From Woeseiaceae bacterium (GTDB lineage Bacteria; Pseudomonadota; Gammaproteobacteria; Steroidobacterales; Woeseiaceae), in the NCBI GenBank assembly GCA_013042375.1, contig JABDQH010000019.1, positions 1-64,000 of the forward strand: 64,000 nt of DNA. The letters run 5' to 3'. Shown one piece after another: positions 8,738 through 19,735 of the stretch (the first letter of the stretch is position 1; each line of letters opens with the position of its first letter). The translations under genes and the position numbers were made by a program. The notes under the pieces were generated by a model, which was not told where the DNA came from, did not search any database, and saw only the letters and a list, made by a program, of their open reading frames with translations.

Positions 8738-9475
8738 GTGATCGAATCGCTGCTAACCTTATTCAGCGACCCGGCCGCGTGGCTTGCGCTGGTTACGCTT
8801 ACGATCATGGAGGTTGTCCTGGGTATCGACAACCTGCTGTTTATTTCCGTCGTGTCCAACAAGCTGCCCAAGGAGCATCGATCTCTCGCCCGGCGCGTTG
8901 GCATCGCAGGCGCGCTGATACTTCGCCTGGTCCTCCTCGGAGCGATCGTGTGGATCATCAAGCTGACCGACCCGCTCTTCGAGATCTTCGGCCAGGCGTT
9001 TTCATGGCGCGACCTTATCCTGATTGCCGGCGGCCTGTTCCTGGTATGGAAGGCGACGTCCGAGATTCACCAGACGGTGGACCCCGAGCCGGGTCCGGAC
9101 CGACTGAACCCAAAGGTCGTGGCGACGAGCATTACGGCGGTCATTGCACAAATACTCGTGCTGGACATGGTCTTTTCGATCGACAGCATTATCACGGCCG
9201 TCGGTATGACGCCGCACATCCCGATCATGGTGATCGCCATACTGATCACGGTAACCGTCATGTTCATCGCGGCGGATCCGCTGGCTAACTTCATCCAGGC
9301 CAACCCGACGATCGTCATGCTGGCGTTGGCGTTCCTGCTGCTGATTGGAACCGTGCTGATCGCCGACGGCTTCGGCGTGCACATCCCGCGCGGCTACATC
9401 TATGCCGCGATGGCATTTTCGGCCCTCGTCGAAGGGCTGAATATGGTGGCCCGGCGGACGCGGCAGCGCGAATAA
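8738..9475 (+). CDS. TerC/YgdQ family integral membrane protein
   Basis: About 245 residues with seven membrane helices. The TerC hallmarks are present: [14 protein letters not shown] in helix 1 and [19 protein letters not shown] in the second half, whose acidic residues inside the membrane are thought to bind metal. TerC-family proteins have been linked to metal efflux and to metal loading of exported enzymes. I chose GTG 8738; TTG 8732, which overlaps the OPT stop codon, is the alternative. It lies directly behind the OPT transporter, which hints at a metal-related role for the pair, though this is only suggestive. Confidence 0.88.
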   Translation: MIESLLTLFSDPAAWLALVTLTIMEVVLGIDNLLFISVVSNKLPKEHRSLARRVGIAGALILRLVLLGAIVWIIKLTDPLFEIFGQAFSWRDLILIAGGLFLVWKATSEIHQTVDPEPGPDRLNPKVVATSITAVIAQILVLDMVFSIDSIITAVGMTPHIPIMVIAILITVTVMFIAADPLANFIQANPTIVMLALAFLLLIGTVLIADGFGVHIPRGYIYAAMAFSALVEGLNMVARRTRQRE

Positions 9476-9514
9476 TCGGGGGCGTCAGCGGGGGCGGGCG
9501 CTACTGGGGCAGAG

Positions 9515-10123
9515 TCACCGGGCTTTGTCGCGTCTCCGCGCTGCCGACCAGAACAGGTACAGCAGTGCGATCGAAACGATCGTCAGCACGATCTTGTTGA
9601 TCAGCAGGACGTCGAATTCCTGGACCGCGCCGCCGAGCGTGAAGGACGGGGACGACCACCACGTCAGCTCGAGAAAGCCCGGCACAATCAACGACATGCC
9701 AACCCACTCATGGCCGCTCGTGTAGAGGCGTGCGCCGCTGCCCAGGAGGACCAGGCCGGCAATCGAGAAGATCCACAGATCGCGGATCTCCGAGGTGATG
9801 CGCTGCCGCTCGTTGAGCTCCATCGCGAGGGCCGAGTGGCGCGCATACAGCTCCGGGTTTTCCTGGTTCAGGGCGTAAGGCTGCATTGACGGGTCTTGTT
9901 TCGTCAGCTCCCCGATCTGTCGGCGAGTGTCTTCATACTCGGCCATCAGTTCGTCCGTCGATTCTTCCATCCGTATCCGCATCCGGGCTTCGGCGGGGAA
10001 GCCTGGCGCAGTTACGGACAGCGGTTCTTCGTAGCCGGTCGCGTAGAGATGCACGTGGCGAATCGCCTGTGTGCTCAGAACGGCCGCGAAGAGTATCAGT
10101 AACGTTATTTGAAACGCCTTCAT
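9515..10123 (-). CDS. Membrane protein, function unknown
   Basis: The 202-residue protein has an N-terminal hydrophobic segment (ITLLILFAAVLST) and a periplasmic stretch with a likely coiled coil (MRIRMEESTDELMAEYEDTR to ELNERQRITSEIRD). Two or three membrane helices follow in the C-terminal half (LWIFSIAGLVLLGSGA, MSLIVPGFLELTWW, IVLTIVSIALLYLFW). The start has a good AGGGAG motif upstream. It is convergent with the TerC-like gene and divergent from the small protein at 10230. I recognise no family. Confidence 0.65.
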   Translation of the reverse strand: MKAFQITLLILFAAVLSTQAIRHVHLYATGYEEPLSVTAPGFPAEARMRIRMEESTDELMAEYEDTRRQIGELTKQDPSMQPYALNQENPELYARHSALAMELNERQRITSEIRDLWIFSIAGLVLLGSGARLYTSGHEWVGMSLIVPGFLELTWWSSPSFTLGGAVQEFDVLLINKIVLTIVSIALLYLFWSAARRRDKAR

Positions 10124-10229
10124 GACCTGCTCCCTAGAGTCCCGCTGAAGGGTCTCTCCCTGGCTATAAGAGTGTCGGGCTGCGTCGTGCCATCGTCAAT
10201 TCTGGGAAATACCAGTAGACTCGTGGCCC

Positions 10230-10664
10230 ATGGATTTTCTCGCTCCGACCATGATCGTCTTCGCCATGCTGCTCGTCGTGGCGATCGCGGCGCTGAGCTT
10301 CGAGTCGGCCGATCCGTTCGCGGCCTGGGTCAAGCTCGCTGAGCGCTATGGCACCGAGCGGCGGCCGACCGCGATACAGTTTGCGGGACAGCGGATCCGC
10401 TTCGGCGGACAACGCGGCAAGCCGAAGGATCTCAATGCCTTCGTCACGTTCGATGCGACGATCGACGACTTCGGCCTGTGGATCATCTGCAACGGCATCG
10501 ACGAGGAACAGTTCCCGGCCGCACTCAAGATCCCGGGGACGCACGTTCGCCTGGTTGCCGAGAAAGGTAACGGGTACGTGTTCGATCTGTACGCAGAGCC
10601 GCCCGTCCGCATGGTCGCGCGCGGCGAGCTCGGCCAGGCACTGGCGGAGCGCAGTCGCCCGTGA
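10230..10664 (+). CDS. Single-pass membrane protein, function unknown
   Basis: The 144-residue product has an N-terminal membrane anchor (TMIVFAMLLVVAIAALSF) followed by a small soluble domain of about 110 residues. That domain is rich in beta strands (RIRFGGQRG, AFVTFDATIDDFGLWIICNG, GYVFDLYAE). It looks like a periplasmic or cytoplasmic-face beta domain on a tether. No catalytic motif is visible. Its stop overlaps the GTG start of the next gene by four bases, so the two form an operon. Confidence 0.6.
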   Translation: MDFLAPTMIVFAMLLVVAIAALSFESADPFAAWVKLAERYGTERRPTAIQFAGQRIRFGGQRGKPKDLNAFVTFDATIDDFGLWIICNGIDEEQFPAALKIPGTHVRLVAEKGNGYVFDLYAEPPVRMVARGELGQALAERSRP

Positions 10665-11221
10665 AAGAGGGCAATCCGCAACCGCTCAGGCTGCGGCGCA
10701 AACATGGCGAAGGTCGGCGACCCGAGGCTACGGCGGAAGACGGCGCGCGCCTCGTGCGCGCGCAATCGCTGCGCGCCGCCGTTACGGCCGGGCTGGTTAC
10801 GTTCATCCTGTTTTGCATCGGGTGGGCAGCGTTGTCGGCGGCTGCCGATCGCGTCTTTCCCTGGATGACGGTCGTTTACGGCATCGTGCTTGGTCTGGTC
10901 ATTCGTTCAGCAGGGCGCGGTGTCGACTGGCGGTTTCCGTTGCTGGCGGCCATGTTCGCGGTCGCGGGCTCGATACTCGGCAACATCGCGCTCGCGGCGT
11001 CGACGACGGCGGCGGAATTTGGCACGGGCACGCTCAGTATCCTGCAGGCCATCACGAGTATGACCCTGCCGCTTTTCTTCGAGGAAGTCTGGAGCGTGGC
11101 GGACGGTTTCTTCACGGTCGTCGCCGCCGGTTTCGCTGCATTCCTGGCACCGCGCCGGCTCACACGTCGCGAGCGATTTGCATTACGCCTGCGGCAGGAG
11201 GCCTCAGACCGGCATCAGTAG
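10661..11221 (+). CDS. Four-helix membrane protein, function unknown
   Basis: A 186-residue protein beginning with a GTG overlapping the previous stop. A polar, Arg-rich N-terminus of about 35 residues precedes four hydrophobic segments (AAVTAGLVTFILFCIGWAAL, WMTVVYGIVLGLVI, LLAAMFAVAGSILGNIAL, FFTVVAAGFAAFLA). The C-terminus is again basic. No motif was recognised, and with the preceding gene it forms a two-gene unit. Its last 18 bases overlap the end of the convergent HD-domain gene. Confidence 0.6.
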   Translation: MKEGNPQPLRLRRKHGEGRRPEATAEDGARLVRAQSLRAAVTAGLVTFILFCIGWAALSAAADRVFPWMTVVYGIVLGLVIRSAGRGVDWRFPLLAAMFAVAGSILGNIALAASTTAAEFGTGTLSILQAITSMTLPLFFEEVWSVADGFFTVVAAGFAAFLAPRRLTRRERFALRLRQEASDRHQ

Positions 11222-12241
11222 CGAGCCGTCCTGGCGCGTCGTCGCGCCGCGAATTGCTTTGAGCTGGCGCCTCACCGCCTTCTCGATTTCCTGCACCGTG
11301 TGTGCAAGACCCAAGAAACAGGACGGCTTGCGCCGCAGCAGGGACCAGTCCCCCGATTCGATGATCCGCACGAGATGGGTCATGTTGACGCGAATCGCAT
11401 CGATATACGGGTTCTGCCCATCGTAGAGTACTTCTATGTAGCGATACACGCGGTTGAACTTTGAGTTCAGCCGCTCCCGCATGACCTGCTGATAAAACGT
11501 CGGAGTCTTTTTGAGCAGATCCTCCCCCGACTCGTAGCGGATCGTGTACTCGCCGGGCTCGGAGTTCTCGACGGCGATGCCACCGATAACGAACTCGTTG
11601 TACAGGTGGTCCCGGCATTTCTCGAGGTAGCAGCGATCGGCCATCTGCGCGATCAGGTCGGCGGTGCCGATCAGGTGACCGCAAATTATGTCACGCGGAT
11701 CCTCAAGCTCGATGTTGTCGAGGTCGACCTCGTAGCCCGTGAAGTGCACGATGATGCTTGCAACCGCGACGTCTTTCGCAAGCCCGAGCTCGGGCAGGTA
11801 GCGGCGCAGGAAATCGGCGCTGCGCGACACGTGGTACAGCGTGAACTCGGCGCCGTTCGCGAAATCACTGTCACGAGACTCGTGTCTTATGTAGCCGGAA
11901 TCGTGGAACAATGATGTGATGATCGACATCTGGGCGCGCGCCGCGCCCAGGCGATCCGATGGTTCCACGCTGCGCTCATAGCCCGATACGAGGCGGGCCA
12001 GCGCCAGCGTCATGTCGAGCGTGTGCTGCATGTCGTGATAGGTCGTATCGCAGCCGTTGTAGCCGGGATACCTCCCTGAGAACAGGCGCTCGAAGTCGTA
12101 GAACGCCAGCCAGAGCTTGTCGAAAGAGGTGCCGGGAAACGTCTCGCTGAACAGCTCGTGCACGGCATCGCGGACGGCGGCCGGACTGCTCACCTGCACG
12201 GTGTTGGTGACGTCGAATTCGTTGCGACGATCTTGATTCAT
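11204..12241 (-). CDS. HD-superfamily metal-dependent phosphohydrolase
   Basis: The 345-residue protein carries the HD-domain ligands. YHDMQHTLDM lies around residue 55 and resembles the HNxxHAxDV signature of class I cyclic-nucleotide phosphodiesterases. SLFHDSGYIRH supplies the HD pair, and a later Asp-rich stretch with GTADLIAQMAD follows. It may therefore hydrolyse a nucleotide or cyclic nucleotide, but the substrate is not evident. The ATG at 12241 starts MNQDRRNEF; an in-frame TTG eleven codons upstream is less likely. It lies downstream of xthA on the same strand with a 95-base gap and may be transcribed with it. Confidence 0.72.
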   Translation of the reverse strand: MNQDRRNEFDVTNTVQVSSPAAVRDAVHELFSETFPGTSFDKLWLAFYDFERLFSGRYPGYNGCDTTYHDMQHTLDMTLALARLVSGYERSVEPSDRLGAARAQMSIITSLFHDSGYIRHESRDSDFANGAEFTLYHVSRSADFLRRYLPELGLAKDVAVASIIVHFTGYEVDLDNIELEDPRDIICGHLIGTADLIAQMADRCYLEKCRDHLYNEFVIGGIAVENSEPGEYTIRYESGEDLLKKTPTFYQQVMRERLNSKFNRVYRYIEVLYDGQNPYIDAIRVNMTHLVRIIESGDWSLLRRKPSCFLGLAHTVQEIEKAVRRQLKAIRGATTRQDGSLLMPV

Positions 12242-12336
12242 AATTCGCTGCGCTTTTTTATTGTTGTTTGTCAATTTATACGCGCTTCGAAGACGTCGTG
12301 GTAATAACTTGCGGAATTTGTCGAGCCGGTCACCAC

Positions 12337-13104
12337 CTAGACTGTGAACTCTGCAACGACCGGCGCGTGATCTGACGGACGCTCCCAGGCGCGCGGCTCC
12401 TTATCAACATAACTTGCCGTGCAGCGCTTGGTCATAATGTCGCTCGTCAGGATCAGATCGATACGTAATCCGGCGTTGCGACGAAACCCGGCCGCGCGAT
12501 AGTCCCACCAGCTGAATGTGCCTTCGGCGTGCTCGAACTTGCGAAACACGTCGGTCAGGCCGAGGTCGAACAGCTTGCCGAGCGCTTCGCGTTCGCGCGG
12601 GCTGCACAGGATGGCGTCGCCCCATTTCTCCGGGTCGTACACATCGGCGTCGGCCGGCGCGATGTTGAAATCGCCGAGAACGACGAGATTTTCGTGTGCC
12701 TCGAGTTCGGCTGCGAGGAAGTCGCGCAGCGAGGCGAGCCAGCGCAGCTTGTAGTCGTATTTCTCCGAGCCGACCTCGGAGCCGTTCGGTACGTACAGGT
12801 TGACGATGCGAATGCCGTCGATGGTCGTGGCGAGAACACGCCGCTGCGGGTCGTCGAAAGCGGGAAAATCGGTGACCGGGTCGGTCGCCGGTGCACGGCT
12901 GACGACGGCCACGCCGTTGTACGTCTTCTGCCCGCTGGCGAGCGATTCGTAGCCGATCTCCCCGAGCGCATCGGCGGGAAACTTCTCGGTGAGCTGCTTG
13001 ATCTCCTGCAGGACGAGTACGTCGGGCTCGTGGGCCTGCAGCCACTCGATGACGTGTCCCTGGCGCACGTTCATCGAGTTGACGTTCCACGTCGCTATCT
13101 TCAC
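12337..13104 (-). CDS. xthA: Exodeoxyribonuclease III
   Basis: The 255-residue length is normal for bacterial Xth. The EEP (endonuclease/exonuclease/phosphatase) motifs are in place: KIATWNVNSMNVR at the start, LVLQEIKQ with the metal-binding Glu, LYVPNGSEVGSEKYDYKL, VVLGDFNIAPADADVYDP, the substrate-pocket GTFSWWDYRA, LRIDLILTS, and the terminal SDHAPV with the catalytic His. The enzyme repairs abasic sites and 3' blocks in DNA in the cytoplasm. The gene is 12 bases downstream of prlC and both run leftward, so they are probably co-transcribed. Confidence 0.95.
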   Translation of the reverse strand: MKIATWNVNSMNVRQGHVIEWLQAHEPDVLVLQEIKQLTEKFPADALGEIGYESLASGQKTYNGVAVVSRAPATDPVTDFPAFDDPQRRVLATTIDGIRIVNLYVPNGSEVGSEKYDYKLRWLASLRDFLAAELEAHENLVVLGDFNIAPADADVYDPEKWGDAILCSPREREALGKLFDLGLTDVFRKFEHAEGTFSWWDYRAAGFRRNAGLRIDLILTSDIMTKRCTASYVDKEPRAWERPSDHAPVVAEFTV

Positions 13105-13116
13105 GAAAGACAGGCT

Positions 13117-15132
13117 CTAGGTCTCGATGCCGTTCTGCCGCAGCAGGGCGTCGATCGTGGGCTCACGGCCACGGAAGGCCTTGTACGCTTCCATGATGTC
13201 GCGGCTGCCGCCGACCTCGAGGATCTCGTGCCGGAAGCGTCCCGCCGTGTCGCGATCGAAGGTGCCCGCCTCTTCGAACGCGTCATAGGCATCGGCGGCC
13301 AGCACCTCGGCCCACTTGTAGCTGTAGTAGCCGGCGGCGTAACCGCCACCAAAGATGTGAGAGAACGCGTGCGGCAGGCGATTGGTATCGGGGTGCCGGA
13401 TCAGTGCGACCTCGTCGCGAACCTCGTCCAGCGTCTGCAGCACGGGTACCGGGTTGTCGGGGTCGTACTCCGTGTGAATGCGAAAGTCGAACAGGGCGAG
13501 TTCGATCTGGCGCAACATCGCGAGCGCCGCACCAGCGTGCCGGCTGTTATCGAGCTTGTCGAAGAGATCACGCGGCAGCGGTTCGCTGGTCTCGTAGTGC
13601 GAAGAACAGCGCGTCAGCACATCGTAGTTCCAGGCGAAATTCTCCATGAACTGGCTGGGCAATTCGACAGCATCCCAGGGCACGCCGTTGATTCCCGACA
13701 CGCTGGGGAAATTCACGCGCGTCAGCAGGTGATGCAGCATGTGCCCGAACTCGTGGAACAGCGTGACGACGTCGGTGTGCGTCAGCAGCGACACGCCGTC
13801 GTCGTCGGCCGGCGGGAAGTTGCAGACGAGGTAGCCGACGGGCAATGTCCGGTAGCCGTTGAGCACCTGTCGGGTTACGCACTCGTCGATCCAGGCGCCC
13901 GCGCGTTTACCGTTGCGCGCATACAGGTCGGTGTAGAACCCGCCGAGCAGCTCTCCGTTCTGGCGGACGTCGTAATAGCGCACGTCGTCGTGCCACGCGG
14001 ACACGCTGTCATTCGGGGATAACTCGACGTCGTATAGCTGCGACGCGAGCGCAAACAGCCCTTCCTTGACCGTGATCGCCGGGAAATAGGCGCGCAGTTC
14101 TTCGTTGGAGATCGAGTAACGATCCTGCTTGAACTTCTCGAGCCAGTAGGTGACGTCCCAGGCCTCGAGCGGCATGCCCGCGAACGCCGTGAGTTCGGCG
14201 AGCTCATGCTCGGCGGCTTCGCGCGAGTGCCCGGCGAGCTCACGCAGGAACTCGAGAACCTGGGCGGGCGTATCCGCCATTTTCGTCGCGAGCGAGTACT
14301 CGGCGTAATTGTCGAAGCCGACCAGGTCGGCCGCCTCGTGGCGCAATGCGAGTATCCGCTCGATGTTCTCGCTGTTGTCCCATTTTGGATCGCGTCCCTG
14401 GTCCGAGCCGCGCGTCACCCAGCCGCGATACAGCGCCTCGCGTAAATCGCGCGAGTCCGCCTGCTTCATGACGGCGTCGTAGGTCGGGAAGTCGAGCTTC
14501 AGCAGCCAGCCATCGAGGTCCTCGGCCTTCGCATCCTCGGCCGCGCGCGCGAGCAGCGTGTCGGGAAGCCCGCGCAGCTCGTTTTCGTCGGTGACGTTGA
14601 GCGACCATGCATCGGACGCATCTTGTACGTTGTGTTCGAAGGTCGCCTGGACTTCGGCCAGCTCCTGCATGATTGCCTTGAATCGATTCTTGGCGCCCTC
14701 CTCGAGGTCGACGCCCGCGAGATGGAAGTCGCGCAGGGCATGATCGACGGCGCTGCGACACGCGGCGGGCGCATCGCCGGGCAGGTTGCCACGCACGTCG
14801 GCGTAGGCACGCTGCAAATCGGCATTCTGGGACAGCTCGGTGCTGTACTCGGTGAGCAGCGGGAGGGCCTGTTTGTAGGCCTCACGCCAGGCCTTCGACC
14901 CGAGTACACTTTGCAGGTGGCTGACGGGCGACCAGATGCGCCCGAGCTCGTGTTCCATGTGTTCGATCGGCGCCACGAGGCCGTCCACATCGCGCCGGGT
15001 GCCGGGGTCGAGAAGGCGCCCGAGCTCGGCGCGGTTATCCGCGATTACATGGCGAATCGCGGGCAGGACGTGCTCGGGGGCTATCTCGTCGAAGCGGGGC
15101 AGCGACGATGTGTCGAGAAGCGGGTTGGTCAT
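13117..15132 (-). CDS. prlC: Oligopeptidase A (M3 metallopeptidase)
   Basis: The 671-residue protein matches the M3 thimet-oligopeptidase family, with the zinc motif HEFGH at residues 460-464 followed by MLHHLLTR. Downstream substrate-binding stretches include FGGGYAAGYYSYKWAEVLAA. It degrades peptides, including cleaved signal peptides, in the cytoplasm. The start at 15132 (MTNPLLDTSSLPRFDEI) matches the N-terminus typical of PrlC; an in-frame ATG nine codons earlier is less likely. It is divergent from gor across 113 bases and sits ahead of xthA. Confidence 0.95.
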   Translation of the reverse strand: MTNPLLDTSSLPRFDEIAPEHVLPAIRHVIADNRAELGRLLDPGTRRDVDGLVAPIEHMEHELGRIWSPVSHLQSVLGSKAWREAYKQALPLLTEYSTELSQNADLQRAYADVRGNLPGDAPAACRSAVDHALRDFHLAGVDLEEGAKNRFKAIMQELAEVQATFEHNVQDASDAWSLNVTDENELRGLPDTLLARAAEDAKAEDLDGWLLKLDFPTYDAVMKQADSRDLREALYRGWVTRGSDQGRDPKWDNSENIERILALRHEAADLVGFDNYAEYSLATKMADTPAQVLEFLRELAGHSREAAEHELAELTAFAGMPLEAWDVTYWLEKFKQDRYSISNEELRAYFPAITVKEGLFALASQLYDVELSPNDSVSAWHDDVRYYDVRQNGELLGGFYTDLYARNGKRAGAWIDECVTRQVLNGYRTLPVGYLVCNFPPADDDGVSLLTHTDVVTLFHEFGHMLHHLLTRVNFPSVSGINGVPWDAVELPSQFMENFAWNYDVLTRCSSHYETSEPLPRDLFDKLDNSRHAGAALAMLRQIELALFDFRIHTEYDPDNPVPVLQTLDEVRDEVALIRHPDTNRLPHAFSHIFGGGYAAGYYSYKWAEVLAADAYDAFEEAGTFDRDTAGRFRHEILEVGGSRDIMEAYKAFRGREPTIDALLRQNGIET

Positions 15133-15245
15133 GCGGTGCTTGATATCCTTATACGCCACCGCATATTAGCACAAGCGCCGGGTCCGACCTTCCGATCTGG
15201 CGAGTGTTCATCGCAGGTATAAATTTTACAAAAGGACGATAAATT

Positions 15246-16588
15246 GTGACGGAACGATACGATCTTCTCGTGATCGGCGGCGGCAGCGGCGGTCTCGCGC
15301 ATGCGCAGCGCGCAGCGGAATACGGCGTCAACGCGGCCGTGGTGGAAAAGGCCGCGTTGGGCGGCACCTGCGTGAATGTGGGCTGCGTGCCGAAGAAAGT
15401 CATGTGGTACGCGGCGCACCACGCGCACCAGTTCCATCACCTCGCCGATTACGGTTTCGACGCCGAGGTCACGGGCCACGACTGGGCCGGCCTCAAGGCG
15501 CGCCGCGACGCCTATATAGAGCGACTGAACGGGATCTACGAGAACAACCTCGATAAGCGCGGGGTCGTCTGGCTGAGCGGCACGGCCCGCTTCGTCGATG
15601 CGCACACCGTCGACATCGACGGCCGGCGGGTAGAGGCCGAGCGTATCGTCATTGCCTCGGGCGGCCGGCCGACGGTGCCCGACATTCCAGGCGCGGAACT
15701 CGGCATTACGTCGGATGGGTTCTTCGAGCTCGAAGAGCGCCCGCAGCGCGTCCTGATCGCGGGCAGCGGCTACATCGCGGTCGAGCTTGCGGGTGTGTTC
15801 AATGCACTCGGCTCGGACGTGCAGCTCGTCATCCGCAAGGACAGCATACTGCGCAGTTTCGATTCGATGCTGAGCGGCGAACTCATGCAGGCGATGGATC
15901 GCGAGCACATCGATGTCGTGAGCCGCGTCATCCCGCAGTTCATCGAAAAAACGGATGAGGGCATCGTGCTGCACGCCGAGGATGGCCGCAGCTTCGGACC
16001 GGTCGACTGCCTGGTCTGGGCAATCGGGCGCACCCCCAACACGGAGGAACTCGACCTGGGCAACGCGGGCGTCGAGCACGATGCCGAGGGTTACGTACCG
16101 ACCGACAAATTCCAGCAGACCAACGTCGACAACGTCTTTGCGCTCGGCGACGTCACGGGCCGGGCGCAGCTTACGCCGGTCGCGATCGCGGCCGGGCGGC
16201 GTCTCGCGGACCGGCTCTACGGTGGCATGGAAGGCCGGCATCTCGAGTACGAATTGATCCCGACCGTAATTTTTTCGCACCCGGCGATCGGGACCGTCGG
16301 CTTGAGCGAGGACGAGGCGCGCGAGCTATACGGCGACGACGTGAAGGTCTACACCTCGGGCTTCACCGGAATGTACTACGCGCTCGGCACCAACAAGAAG
16401 CGCTCGGCGATGAAGCTGGTTACGGTGGGCGATGACGAGAAAGTCGTCGGCTGTCATGTCATCGGCGAAGGCGCCGACGAGATGATGCAGGGCTTTGCCG
16501 TCGCCATGCGCATGGGTGCAACGAAAAAAGACTTCGACGACACGGTCGCGATTCATCCGACAAGCGCGGAAGAACTCGTGACGATGCG

Positions 16589-16592
<4 letters not shown>
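15246..16592 (+). CDS. gor: Glutathione-disulfide reductase
   Basis: The 448-residue protein shows the FAD-binding GGGSGG near residue 11 and the redox-active pair Cys42/Cys47 in [13 protein letters not shown]. An NAD(P)-binding [11 protein letters not shown] lies near residue 177, and the dimer-interface His is in [10 protein letters not shown] at the end. It reduces glutathione disulfide with NADPH, linking to the NADPH supply from PntAB elsewhere in the window. It starts with GTG. Its stop overlaps the aroE stop on the other strand: the four bases CTAG serve as both stop codons. The family also includes mercuric and trypanothione reductases, but the C-terminal pattern supports Gor. Confidence 0.93.
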
Positions 16593-18432
<1,840 letters not shown>

Positions 18433-18547
18433 TCAGAATAATGCAAAGAAGTACTTATTTTCCTTATATTTAGGCAGGGTTTCCACGTGTACGGCACAGT
18501 TTTGGCCGGTTTCCGTAATAAATGCTCCCAGGGGTGGGTCATCTCGG

Positions 18548-19054
18548 ATGACAAGTAGCAGCGCAGAGGGCGTACGGCGGCGGAGGTTTGACAGCCTCGT
18601 GTCGGTCTACTACGCCGACATGTTTCGCTACGCCGCCTGGCTGAGCCGGGACCGGTCGGTAGCCGAAGAAGTCGTCCAGGAGGCGCTATTGCGCGCCTGG
18701 AAAGCCCTCGACGCACTGCGCGACGACGGCGCGGCCAAGCCATGGCTGCTGACGATCGTGCGACGCGAGAACGCCCGCTACTTCGAGCGACGCCGCCTGG
18801 AGACCGTCGATATCGACAATCTCTCGGCGTCGCAGGCGGCACTGCTTGCCGAGGAGCCGGACGAGCAACTCGATGATTTGCGCCATGCAATCTTCGAGCT
18901 CGACGACGACTATCGCGAGCCGCTGGTCCTGCAGGTCCTGATGGGCTACAGCACCAACGAGATTGCCGCCATGATGGGCCTGAAGCAGGGTGCGGTACTG
19001 ACGCGCCTGCACCGGGCCAGGCAGAAACTGATGGATATTGTGGACACCGAATGA
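18548..19054 (+). CDS. ECF-type RNA polymerase sigma factor
   Basis: A 168-residue sigma factor with region 2 (FDSLVSVYYADMFRYAAWLS, then RSVAEEVVQEALLRAWKAL) and region 4 (LDDDYREPLVLQVLMGYSTNEIAAMMG, then VLTRLHRARQKLMD). No region 1.1 or 3 is present, as expected for the ECF group. Its stop overlaps the start of a DUF3379 gene (ATGA), a pair seen widely in gammaproteobacteria where the DUF3379 protein is the presumed anti-sigma or membrane partner. The HvfA-like precursor follows, so this sigma factor may drive that unit. The start at 18548 gives the normal ECF length. Confidence 0.88.
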   Translation: MTSSSAEGVRRRRFDSLVSVYYADMFRYAAWLSRDRSVAEEVVQEALLRAWKALDALRDDGAAKPWLLTIVRRENARYFERRRLETVDIDNLSASQAALLAEEPDEQLDDLRHAIFELDDDYREPLVLQVLMGYSTNEIAAMMGLKQGAVLTRLHRARQKLMDIVDTE

Positions 19055-19680
19055 ACGGCGACCAAGACAAGAGAATCAGGGCACTCGATCTGAAGATCGC
19101 GAAAGCGCTGCAGATCGACGTCCCGCCGCTGGTCATGCCGGAGCTGCCCGAGGTCGATACCGACAAGGTCGCGGCGCTGCCGCAGCGCAGGCGGTCGCGG
19201 AAGCCCGTGTGGTACGCCATTGCTGCGACCGTCGTGCTCGCAACGTCGATCGCGATTCGCATGTCGGGACCGTTCGAGAATTACGATTCGCTGGCGGCCG
19301 AGGTGCTCGCGCACGTCGATCATGAGCCGCGGGCTATGCGGGTCGTCGACACGCCGGTCGCGGACGAACGACTGCAACGTGCGGTGCCCGCGACGATGGC
19401 CGTCTTCGATCGTGGCGAATCGCTGATCACCTACGCGCGCACCTGCATCATCAACGGCAAGAAGGTGCCGCACCTGGTCGTGCAGGGGCAGCACGGCCCG
19501 GTAATGATCCTGCTGATGCCCGATGAAAAGGTCGCCGCGGCGACGCCCCTCGAGGGCGAAAGCGTGCACGGAATCATCATTCCGGTCGGTGAGGGCAGCA
19601 TTGCTGTCGTCGGCGATCGCGAAGAAGCGCTCGAACCCATTCGCGAGAATGTGATTGATTCGATTACCTGGACGACGTAA
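19051..19680 (+). CDS. DUF3379 membrane protein, presumed anti-sigma partner
   Basis: The 209-residue protein has a cytoplasmic N-terminus of about 50 residues rich in charged residues and one membrane helix (WYAIAATVVLATSIAI). The periplasmic domain contains a single conserved Cys in ARTCIINGKKVPHLVVQG, followed by HGPVMILLMPDEKV and GSIAVVGD. This C-terminal pattern fits DUF3379, which is nearly always encoded behind an ECF sigma factor. The architecture matches a membrane anti-sigma factor, although the N-terminus lacks a recognisable zinc-binding ZAS motif. The lone periplasmic Cys could sense metal or redox state; that is an inference. Confidence 0.8.
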   Translation: MNGDQDKRIRALDLKIAKALQIDVPPLVMPELPEVDTDKVAALPQRRRSRKPVWYAIAATVVLATSIAIRMSGPFENYDSLAAEVLAHVDHEPRAMRVVDTPVADERLQRAVPATMAVFDRGESLITYARTCIINGKKVPHLVVQGQHGPVMILLMPDEKVAAATPLEGESVHGIIIPVGEGSIAVVGDREEALEPIRENVIDSITWTT

Positions 19681-19735
19681 GGGTCGTACCGGTCAACTGA
19701 CGCCCGCTTGGGCATAACCCTGGAGAGAAGAGAAG

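Noticed and set aside
12529-14022. Plus-strand open frame of 497 codons
   Set aside because: It is antisense to xthA and prlC, both of which have complete catalytic motifs on the other strand.
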